NCBI GenBank assembly: GCA_030611395.1
Contig: JAUWPX010000117.1
Location: 1 to 5,717, forward strand
Source: Bacteroidota bacterium
GTDB lineage: Bacteria > Bacteroidota > Bacteroidia > Bacteroidales > VadinHA17
Direction: 5' to 3'
Length of the DNA: 5,717 nt
The notes below the pieces were generated by a model that had not been told where the DNA came from, searched no databases, and saw only the letters and a list, made by a program, of their open reading frames with translations. The translations under genes and the position numbers were made by a program. Position 1 is the first letter of the stretch. Each line of letters starts with the position of its first letter. Below are positions 1-5,717 of this stretch, piece after piece.

Positions 1-2643
1 AACCTGAGTGTATCGCTTATTGATCTGAATGTAACAGGTACAGATACGTTTAGTAGTGATACACTGATATCATTTAAATCATTTAGTATAGCAATAGATA
101 TGGTAAGTCTTATTAAGAAAGATGGAATAAACATCAGGTCGGTATCATTGATCAAACCCAGCATTCATGCCAAAGTTACGGAGGATGAAAAAGCTAACTG
201 GGATATAATGAAGGAATCTGAAGAAGAAATGGTTGAGGAACCTGATACTGTTGTGTCCGGAACACCGGATTTTAAAGTGAATTTGAAAAAATTTGAGATA
301 GTTGATGCCGGGATTCTTTATGAGGACTTGTATTCAAAAATGACAGCTTCATTACAAAACTTCAATTTTCTACTGAGTGGTAATATGTCAGCAGATTTTA
401 CAGAACTGAAAATAAACTCATCAATCGGAGATATTGATTTCAGATATGGCGGAATGCAATATGTGAGAAATGCCGTGCTAAAGATGAGTGCTGAGATAGG
501 AGCCGATATGAAAAATATGATCTTTACTTTCAGGGATAACAGTATCTCGCTTAATGACCTTGGGATTGGCTTTGATGGAAAAGTTGAAATGCCTGATGAT
601 AATATTAAAATAGACCTGACATTCGCTTCGGTGGACAATAAGTTCAGGTCATTACTATCCATGGTCCCCGCTGTTTACCTTAAGGATTTTGAAGATGTAA
701 AAACCAGTGGGGCTATTACATTGAAAGGAAAGGTAAATGGAATATATAGTTCAGCCGATTCAACATTGCCGGATATCTCGCTTGAGATTACGGTGGATAA
801 TGCAATGTTTAGTTATCCCGATCTTCCTAAATCGGTTGAGAATATAAATGTCACAACAAATATTTTTGTTGATGGTACAGATATGGATAAGACTACGGTA
901 AACCTTGACCGTTTTCATCTGGATATCGCGGGGAACCCTGTGGATGCCGGTTTAAAGCTAAAGACACCCATTAGTGATCCTGATATTTCAGGATCGCTTA
1001 AGACCAACATGGATCTTCAATCAATTGTAGATATTATTCCTATGGAGAATGTTGTACTCAAAGGAATAATTAATTCAGATATTGAATTTGGAGGAAGCAT
1101 GTCTATGTATGAAAATGAGATGTATGAAGATATTATAGCTAACGGTACCGTATCACTTAAAGATTTTGAATTTAACTCACCCGATCTGCCTCAAAAAGTA
1201 GTTATTTCAAAAGCAGGAATGCAGTTTTCTCCCAAATATGTTGAATTATCTGAACTCAGCATAATTATTGGTAAGAGTGATATTAATGTAAAAGGGAAAG
1301 TTGAAAATTTTATTCCTTATGTTTTTAATGATCAAACTTTGAAAGGCACACTTGATTTAACCTCTGCTAATCTGGATATAGATGAACTAATGCCCGAAAC
1401 AGAGGAGGTGGTTGAAGAGGAAGAGGCTGATACCGTGACGCTTTCAGTAATTGAAGTCCCGAAAAACATTGATTTTGAGTTTACTTCAAAACTGGATCAT
1501 ATTAAATATGGCAATCTTGACATTAATAATACATCAGGAAAAATAGTTGTTAGAGATGGAAAGGTAGTGCTGGATGGGTTGCAGATGGACCTGTTGCAGG
1601 GATCAATGAAAATGAACGGTGAATACAATACTATAGATATTACCAGGCCTGTTGTAGAATTTGATATGGACATCAATGGTATTGATATTCCTTCTGCATT
1701 CAATGCTTTTAATACAGTACAGAAACTTGTGCCGGCGGCTGAAGGTCTGAAAGGAAAAATATCTACTACGCTTTTTTTTAATAGCCTTCTGGGAGAGGAT
1801 TTGATGCCGGTGACTGAAACTATTGACGGTTATGGCAGGCTCCAGTCTGAAAGTATCCAGGTTGTGAATTCCGGCACACTTGATAAAATTTCTTCAGCAT
1901 TGAAACTTAAAAAGGAGATGTCAAATACTTTCAAAGACCTGAATATTAGCTTTAAAATAATTGATGGACGAATTTATGTCGAGCCTTTTAAAGCAAGCTT
2001 AGGGAGTATCGATATGGTTATTGGCGGGGATCAGGGTATTGACCAGACCTTAAACTATCTTGTTAAGATGTCTGTCCCCAGGGCTTCTTTTGGTACAGGT
2101 GCAAACCAGGTTATTGAAGGCTTGGCTGCTAAAGCCACTGCAAAAGGCCTGAAAATTGATCCGGGAGAGAAAGTAAATGTTGATGTAAAAGTAACCGGTA
2201 CTTTTACCGATCCGAAGATAGGTTTGGATATGAAAAGCAGTTCGGAAAATGCTATAAAAGCAGTTAAGGAACAAGTGAAGAAAAAAGTTAAAGAAGAGGT
2301 TGAAAAGAAGAAAGAGGAGGTCAAAGTAAAGGTAAAAGAAAAAGTGAATGCCGAAGCTGACAAAATACTTGCAGAAGCTGAAAAGCGTGCGCAACAGGTA
2401 AAAGATGCAGCTGCAGATGCTGCTGAAGCTCTTAGAGGAGAATCTGAACTGCGGGCAAAACAACTAGAGAAAGAGGCTGCAGGAAAAGGGATGCTGGCTA
2501 AGGTGGCAGCCCAAAAAGCTGCTGAAAAAATCAGGATAGAAGGGGATAAGAAAGCAGATAAACTTGTAAAAGAAGCCGAAAATAAAGCTGAAATAATAAT
2601 GAATGAAGCTAGAGAAAAGGTTGAGGCTTTAAAAGATGATTAG
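1..2643 (+). CDS. AsmA-family envelope protein with C-terminal coiled coil (5'-truncated by the window)
   Basis: The frame is open from base 1 to the TAG at 2641-2643, giving 880 visible residues. The first in-frame ATG (base 100) lies inside the conserved N-terminal domain and is not the true start. Roughly 60 residues, including the usual N-terminal membrane anchor, are probably missing. Visible domains are an AsmA N-terminal region with the family-typical NWDIM at residues 66-70, an acidic linker (71-82), and long beta-rich repeats with PDLP motifs at 273-276 and 394-397. A second acidic linker (466-477) follows, then an AsmA-type C-terminal domain (about 600-745) and a Lys/Glu/Ala-rich coiled coil (about 748-880). 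Known of the family: AsmA/TamB/YhdP proteins are inner-membrane-anchored periplasmic proteins forming a lipid-binding beta groove, linked to outer-membrane lipid homeostasis. The specific role here is inferred. Its 3' end overlaps rplS, convergently, by 4 bp. Family assignment is confident; cargo is unknown. Confidence 0.9.
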   Translation, partial: NLSVSLIDLNVTGTDTFSSDTLISFKSFSIAIDMVSLIKKDGINIRSVSLIKPSIHAKVTEDEKANWDIMKESEEEMVEEPDTVVSGTPDFKVNLKKFEIVDAGILYEDLYSKMTASLQNFNFLLSGNMSADFTELKINSSIGDIDFRYGGMQYVRNAVLKMSAEIGADMKNMIFTFRDNSISLNDLGIGFDGKVEMPDDNIKIDLTFASVDNKFRSLLSMVPAVYLKDFEDVKTSGAITLKGKVNGIYSSADSTLPDISLEITVDNAMFSYPDLPKSVENINVTTNIFVDGTDMDKTTVNLDRFHLDIAGNPVDAGLKLKTPISDPDISGSLKTNMDLQSIVDIIPMENVVLKGIINSDIEFGGSMSMYENEMYEDIIANGTVSLKDFEFNSPDLPQKVVISKAGMQFSPKYVELSELSIIIGKSDINVKGKVENFIPYVFNDQTLKGTLDLTSANLDIDELMPETEEVVEEEEADTVTLSVIEVPKNIDFEFTSKLDHIKYGNLDINNTSGKIVVRDGKVVLDGLQMDLLQGSMKMNGEYNTIDITRPVVEFDMDINGIDIPSAFNAFNTVQKLVPAAEGLKGKISTTLFFNSLLGEDLMPVTETIDGYGRLQSESIQVVNSGTLDKISSALKLKKEMSNTFKDLNISFKIIDGRIYVEPFKASLGSIDMVIGGDQGIDQTLNYLVKMSVPRASFGTGANQVIEGLAAKATAKGLKIDPGEKVNVDVKVTGTFTDPKIGLDMKSSSENAIKAVKEQVKKKVKEEVEKKKEEVKVKVKEKVNAEADKILAEAEKRAQQVKDAAADAAEALRGESELRAKQLEKEAAGKGMLAKVAAQKAAEKIRIEGDKKADKLVKEAENKAEIIMNEAREKVEALKDD

Positions 2644-2987
2644 AATTTCTTCTCCTTAATACGAGCACTCTTACCGGTAAGTTTCCTAAGGTAAAAGATT
2701 TTTGCCCTGCGAACTTTACCACGTTTGTTTATTGTGATTTGATCAATAAACGGTGAAGCTATAGGGAATATTCTTTCAACACCAATATTCCCCGACATTT
2801 TGCGAACGGTAAATGTTGCAGTATGATCGGTTCCTTTCTTCTGAATTACAACCCCTTTGAATTGCTGGATCCTTTCCTTGCTTCCTTCAACTATTTTGTA
2901 GTGTACAGTAATAGTGTCACCTGCATTGAATTCGGAAAGATCGTTATCTGTAGCTAACTCTTTATTAACAACTTTCATTAATTCCAT
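2640..2987 (-). CDS. rplS: 50S ribosomal protein bL19
   Basis: Complete 115-residue protein of normal bL19 length. Hallmarks are FNAGDTITVHYKI (21-33), QQFKGVVIQKKG (41-52), FTVRKMSG (59-66), GVERIFPIASPFID (69-82) and the basic C-terminal block KRGKVRRAKIFYLR through GKSARIKEKKF. bL19 sits at the 30S-50S interface of the ribosome and contributes to intersubunit bridges. The start at 2987 (MELMKVV) is preferred because Bacteroidota bL19 proteins usually begin with a short M-x-L-I/M-K stretch. ATG at 2978 (M4) is an alternative: an AGGGG lies 10 nt upstream of it but directly abuts the first ATG. The gene stands alone, without rpsP, rimM or trmD, as is usual in Bacteroidota. The TAA stop (2642-2640) overlaps the stop of the convergent AsmA gene, so no terminator fits between the two. 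Confidence 0.97.
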   Translation of the reverse strand: MELMKVVNKELATDNDLSEFNAGDTITVHYKIVEGSKERIQQFKGVVIQKKGTDHTATFTVRKMSGNIGVERIFPIASPFIDQITINKRGKVRRAKIFYLRKLTGKSARIKEKKF

Positions 2988-3033
2988 ACCCCTAAAAATT
3001 ATATATTCTACTTCGTTTATTTGAAATCGACCG

Positions 3034-3041
3034 CAATATTA
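3034..3041 (-). promoter_or_regulatory. candidate rplS promoter, -7 element
   Basis: Read on the minus strand, 3041-3034 is TAATATTG, matching five of the six fixed positions of the Bacteroidota -7 consensus TAnnTTTG. An overlapping-style alternative, AATATTTG at 3049-3042, also misses one fixed base. Neither has a convincing TTTG/TTG -33 element at the right distance, so the exact site is uncertain. Transcription from here would give an rplS leader of about 40 nt. The 23-bp palindrome at 3065-3087 lies just upstream. Confidence 0.35.
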
Positions 3042-3064
3042 CAAATATTTTTTTGAAAAATCAC

Positions 3065-3087
3065 ATTCATATAAAATTTATATGAAT
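3065..3087. repeat. perfect 23-bp AT-rich palindrome (11-bp arms, 1-bp centre)
   Basis: The left arm ATTCATATAAA (3065-3075) and the right arm TTTATATGAAT (3077-3087) are exact reverse complements around a single A at 3076. On the minus strand the hairpin is followed, after GTGA, by five T (3060-3056). It could therefore be a weak terminator for the upstream dipeptidase gene. It also lies just upstream of the candidate rplS promoter, so it could be a binding site for a dimeric regulator. The stem has only two G-C pairs, which makes a strong terminator unlikely. The palindrome itself is certain; the function is open. Confidence 0.6.
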
Positions 3088-3158
3088 AAATATTTACTAT
3101 TAAAGACTATTTTTACTGAATGCGCTAATTAACCTACGCCGGTTACTGGTTGTTGATC

Positions 3159-3186
3159 TTTGAACCTTGAACTTTAAACTTTGAAC
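3159..3186. repeat. four tandem TTTGAAC heptamers
   Basis: Four contiguous 7-bp units are present: TTTGAAC, CTTGAAC, TTTAAAC, TTTGAAC (3159-3165, 3166-3172, 3173-3179, 3180-3186). Two are identical and two differ by one base. The array lies in the gap downstream of the dipeptidase gene. Similar heptamer-type intergenic arrays are, from memory, seen in Bacteroidota genomes; no function is claimed. Confidence 0.85.
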
Positions 3187-3197
3187 TCTCCTTTCTT

Positions 3198-3240
3198 CCT
3201 TACTCACCTTACTCAACAACTTACCTTACTCACCTTGACA
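3198..3240. repeat. CCTTACTCA nonamer repeats
   Basis: Exact CCTTACTCA copies occur at 3198-3206, 3207-3215 and 3224-3232. An 8-bp spacer (ACAACTTA) separates copies two and three, and a partial CCTTGACA follows at 3233-3240. The array starts 12 bp after the heptamer array and stops 3 bp short of the dipeptidase stop codon. It differs in unit length and sequence from the heptamers, so the two arrays look like separate repeats placed side by side. Confidence 0.85.
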
Positions 3241-3243
3241 TAA

Positions 3244-4947
3244 TTAATGTCCTGAATTATCTTTATACTCAAATTTTTCGCCGGTATCTTTTATTATTCT
3301 ACGGTACCATTCTTCACCATATCCGGGCTGACTAACATTTGGAGTTGTATATATATATCCTTCAGGTACTTCGCGTTTTTCTTTAATATTTCCATCCATA
3401 TATTTGGTGAACAGATATCTGTAAAGATCTTTCCATTCACTTACAGTTCTGTTTCCTGAATTCACCGAAAAATCAGTAATAAATTCAATTGCCTCCTTAG
3501 GGTTACTTTTATATAATTCTTTGGCTGCTTTATCAACAACAGGGACAGCATTGATATATTTCATTTCCAGTTCTTCCTGTTTTTTCCGGATATCTTTAAT
3601 CATATAGTTATAACGAGTATAGGCGAAATTTGAAACTTGATTAAAAACCCAGAAAGCTGCATCGTCACTATACTCCATCATTGAGCCGTTACCAACCGCG
3701 TAAGTATGTGGTACCTCTGTCATCCCGCAATACATTGGTGTATAAACAGTTGTATATGCATCATCAACACTAAACCAGATAATTCCTCCAATTGGATCGG
3801 GAAGCCAGTCTCTGGATTGTGTAACAAATGAAAATCCTGTTTGTTGGGTTGAAACAGCTCTTTCATTGAAATAGGTTTTTTCGTCAACTTTCCATGTAAG
3901 GGGTCTGTATCGTATAATATTTTCAAACGGACCGGCTCCCATATCTTTAGTCATATCCATCGGGCTATTCTGAAAATAATCCCGCATCATACCCATAACA
4001 TCATGAACTGATACTTTTTCATCCGGCTTAACCCATAGTGGCATCTTGTTATGCAGATCATATCCCATAGCATATTCCAGATACTTGTCCATACCTGATG
4101 TTACTTTATTAAAGCCTGACCAAACTCTTGCTTCGCAGAATCTTGCACCACCAAAATCAACAGGAGCATAAGCATCAGAAAAACTAAAATCTTTATTTTT
4201 TCCATCGAAGTATTCCATATTACGTGCAACTTCAATAATATCAGATGCATAAACAGTTTCAATTCCGGGTTCAAAGATCTTATCCAGATTATCTGACGAG
4301 ATAGAAGTTTTTCCGTTTTCCAGCGGGAAAGTAGTGATCCTTGCCTGGTTGGCATGTCCGCTTATGTATCCGTCAGGAATACGACGAGCTACCCATACCG
4401 CACCGGTGTTGCCTTTCCCTTTGCCAATCAGTTCCATTATCCATACTTCGTTTTTATCAGAAATTGAGAAGGATTCGCCTGAACTGCAGTAACCATATTC
4501 ATCAAGAAGTTCTGCGATTGTTTTGATTGCTTCCCTTGCATTTTGTGATCGTTGAAGTGTAATATACATAAGACTTCCATAGTCAATTAACCCTTCCGGA
4601 TCCCTGAGTTCTGAGTGACCACCGTAAGTAGTCTCCCCAATGGCAACCTGGTGTTCATTAATATTTCCTACTACCGAATATGTATGGGTTACCTGTTTTA
4701 TTTTACCAAGGTATTTTCCTGTATCCCATTCATAGACATCCAGCATTGTGCCATCAGGATAATCGGCTGATGGCATAAAATATAATTCTCCAAACAAAAC
4801 ATGAGAATCGGCTGCATAGGTTATCATAGTTGACCCATCAACTGAAGCCCCTTTGGTGATCAGGAAATTCGTACATGCATTTCCTGTTTGGTTGAAAAGC
4901 AGAAATGATAATACAAGTGTAAAAATTACTGATATTCCTTTTCTCAT
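3244..4947 (-). CDS. secreted C69-family dipeptidase-like Ntn cysteine hydrolase
   Basis: Complete 567-residue protein resembling peptidase family C69 (PepD/U34 dipeptidases), N-terminal nucleophile hydrolases that cleave small peptides. Residues 1-24 form a signal peptide: MRKG, a hydrophobic core (about 5-18), then TGNA before Cys25. Cleavage after Ala24 would make Cys25 the N-terminal nucleophile. There is no lipobox Leu at -3, so lipoprotein processing is unlikely. Downstream are CTNFLITKGAS (25-35), DGSTMITYAADSH (37-49), a GETTYGGHSEL segment and SGESFSISDKNEVWIMEL. The C-terminal part includes a helical NFAYTRYNYMIKDIRKKQEELE stretch. Family knowledge suggests action on peptides in the periplasm or outside the cell; the substrate is inferred. 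The ATG at 4947 is chosen because it gives the complete signal peptide. Its own promoter lies in the 66-bp gap upstream; the A-rich leader has no Shine-Dalgarno site. Confidence 0.88.
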   Translation of the reverse strand: MRKGISVIFTLVLSFLLFNQTGNACTNFLITKGASVDGSTMITYAADSHVLFGELYFMPSADYPDGTMLDVYEWDTGKYLGKIKQVTHTYSVVGNINEHQVAIGETTYGGHSELRDPEGLIDYGSLMYITLQRSQNAREAIKTIAELLDEYGYCSSGESFSISDKNEVWIMELIGKGKGNTGAVWVARRIPDGYISGHANQARITTFPLENGKTSISSDNLDKIFEPGIETVYASDIIEVARNMEYFDGKNKDFSFSDAYAPVDFGGARFCEARVWSGFNKVTSGMDKYLEYAMGYDLHNKMPLWVKPDEKVSVHDVMGMMRDYFQNSPMDMTKDMGAGPFENIIRYRPLTWKVDEKTYFNERAVSTQQTGFSFVTQSRDWLPDPIGGIIWFSVDDAYTTVYTPMYCGMTEVPHTYAVGNGSMMEYSDDAAFWVFNQVSNFAYTRYNYMIKDIRKKQEELEMKYINAVPVVDKAAKELYKSNPKEAIEFITDFSVNSGNRTVSEWKDLYRYLFTKYMDGNIKEKREVPEGYIYTTPNVSQPGYGEEWYRRIIKDTGEKFEYKDNSGH

Positions 4948-4974
4948 AACTATTTTTTTTCAGTTTAAGAATGA

Positions 4975-5009
4975 CAAATATATAAAAAAACTATTCTCAC
5001 TAATTCAAC
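4975..5009 (-). promoter_or_regulatory. Bacteroidota-type promoter of the dipeptidase gene
   Basis: On the minus strand 4982-4975 reads TATATTTG, a perfect match to the -7 consensus TAnnTTTG. GTTG at 5009-5006 can serve as the -33 element, with 23 bp between them, the upper end of the described spacing range. Transcription should begin near 4969, giving a leader of about 20 nt that contains a run of eight A just before the ATG at 4947. The -33 part lies only 4 bp past the nucleotidyltransferase stop codon. Confidence 0.6.
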
Positions 5010-5013
5010 TTAC

Positions 5014-5717
5014 TTAACTATTCCAAAGACTGGAAGGATAAACTCCTTTACTTACCAGTTCCCTGATACTTTCAATAACAACAGGCTTGTCTTCCCGGTA
5101 AGTAACCCCGAACCATGATTCATCAGTATTCAGAACTTTTACCTTTGCAGTATTTTTCTGAATAAGGTCTGCTATCAAATCAGGAATAAAAAATTCGGCT
5201 TTTGGATTGTTTGAATTTTCTGTCATGAATTTTCTGAAATGCTTATTCAGATAATCAAACACAGATGTATTAAATCCCCAGAAATTCATTGATACTGTTT
5301 CACTACCGGTCAATCCGGTTTTTTTCCCATCTTCATCAGTGAATATTATTTTGTTATTTTCTTTCTCTATTCTGGTTCGCTCGGTAACAATCTTCAGATA
5401 GCTGTCCTTATTTGTTTCACATACACCACGTGCAACATGACCATGATCAGATAGTGTCCGGTCGAGCCTGTAACCCACCATACTATATTCATTGATATCA
5501 GATGAATTTGTCAGGAAATCTGCCATTACCCGGTATGAATTATAACCATAAAAATCATCAGCGTTAATTACAGCAAAAGGTTCATTTATTTTTTGTTCAG
5601 CAACCATTACAGCATGACCGGTACCCCATGGTTTTTTCCTGGCTGATGAAAAACGAACATCTTTTGGCACCATATCAATATGCTGGAATACATAGTCAAC
5701 ATCTATCCGATCTTTTA
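5014..5717 (-). CDS. nucleotidyltransferase, NTP_transferase-like (5'-truncated by the window)
   Basis: The frame is open from the window edge to the TAA at 5016-5014, giving 233 visible residues. The ATG at 5673 is internal, because conserved-looking sequence (DVDYVFQHIDMVP) precedes and continues through it. Family members in Bacteroidota are about 300 residues, so some 65-70 N-terminal residues, including the Gly-rich nucleotide-binding loop, are missing. Visible motifs are KPWGTGHA (28-35), NADDFYG (51-57; the Asp pair is the probable metal-binding site), a MNFWGFN segment, and the conserved C-terminal WFGVTYREDKP (201-211) and GVYPSSLW (224-231). The fold is that of cytoplasmic enzymes that transfer a nucleoside monophosphate to a sugar phosphate or similar acceptor. 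The acceptor and nucleotide here cannot be read from the sequence. The gene runs in the same direction as the dipeptidase, but the promoter between them suggests separate expression. Confidence 0.85.
   Translation of the reverse strand, partial: KDRIDVDYVFQHIDMVPKDVRFSSARKKPWGTGHAVMVAEQKINEPFAVINADDFYGYNSYRVMADFLTNSSDINEYSMVGYRLDRTLSDHGHVARGVCETNKDSYLKIVTERTRIEKENNKIIFTDEDGKKTGLTGSETVSMNFWGFNTSVFDYLNKHFRKFMTENSNNPKAEFFIPDLIADLIQKNTAKVKVLNTDESWFGVTYREDKPVVIESIRELVSKGVYPSSLWNS

Noticed and set aside
318..662. Minus-strand reading frames at 318-662 and 1497-1703
   Set aside because: They lie fully inside the AsmA gene, have no recognisable domain and no start context.
1772..1779. Run of eight T in the AsmA gene as a phase-variation or frameshift site
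   Set aside because: The frame is intact across it and a single T8 in AT-rich coding DNA is unremarkable.
2270..2350. Purine-rich tract as a regulatory or triplex-forming element
   Set aside because: It is explained by Lys/Glu codons of the coiled coil.
2050..2463. Two long minus-strand reading frames opposite the AsmA C-terminus (2050-2463 and 2055-2363)
   Set aside because: They are antisense to the low-complexity Lys/Glu coiled coil, which removes stops and yields Phe/Leu/Ser-rich nonsense.
2670..2681. CTTACCGGTAAG 12-bp palindrome as a terminator
   Set aside because: It encodes the conserved KLTGK stretch of bL19, leaves no loop for an RNA hairpin and is not followed by a T run.
3130..3145. 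TAACC-N6-GGTTA hairpin as terminator of the dipeptidase gene
   Set aside because: The stem has only 5 bp and no T run follows on either strand.
3158..3240. Intergenic repeats as a CRISPR array
   Set aside because: Units are 7 and 9 bp and contiguous or nearly so, with no unique spacers and no cas genes nearby.
3720..4526. Reading frames at 3720-3926, 4101-4355 (-) and 4341-4526 (+)
   Set aside because: All lie inside the well-supported dipeptidase gene in other frames and resemble no family.

Overview
This window looks like a piece of a Bacteroidota (Bacteroidales/Marinilabiliales/Flavobacteriia-like) chromosome. The basis is the AT-rich composition, the AsmA-type protein with the repeated module style common in that phylum, a bL19 standing alone rather than in an rpsP-rimM-trmD-rplS operon, and a perfect Bacteroidota-type promoter element (TATATTTG, consensus TAnnTTTG). 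Start codons have A-rich upstream sequence and no good Shine-Dalgarno site. Assignment below phylum level is not possible from this much sequence.

Layout. Positions 1-2643 (+) hold the 3' 880 codons of a large AsmA-family envelope protein whose N-terminus lies before the window. It meets, tail to tail and with a 4-bp overlap, rplS (2640-2987, -), encoding ribosomal protein bL19. A 256-bp intergenic region (2988-3243) follows. It carries a weak rplS promoter candidate, a perfect 23-bp AT-rich palindrome, four TTTGAAC heptamers and three CCTTACTCA nonamers. Next come a secreted C69-family dipeptidase-like Ntn hydrolase (3244-4947, -), a 66-bp gap holding its probable promoter, and the 3' 233 codons of a sugar-phosphate-type nucleotidyltransferase (5014-5717, -, 5' end beyond the window).

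How the genes relate. There is no sign of one pathway. The genes are an envelope maintenance protein (AsmA), a translation gene (rplS), an exported peptidase and a cytoplasmic nucleotidyltransferase. The three minus-strand genes point the same way, but the promoter-like sequences in front of the peptidase and rplS argue for separate transcription units. I see no mobile element, CRISPR array, tRNA, rRNA, prophage or defence gene. I do not find an undescribed multi-gene system. The points worth a second look are the intergenic repeats and palindrome, the stop-codon overlap of asmA and rplS, the coiled-coil tail of the AsmA protein, and the variant active-site motif of the peptidase.
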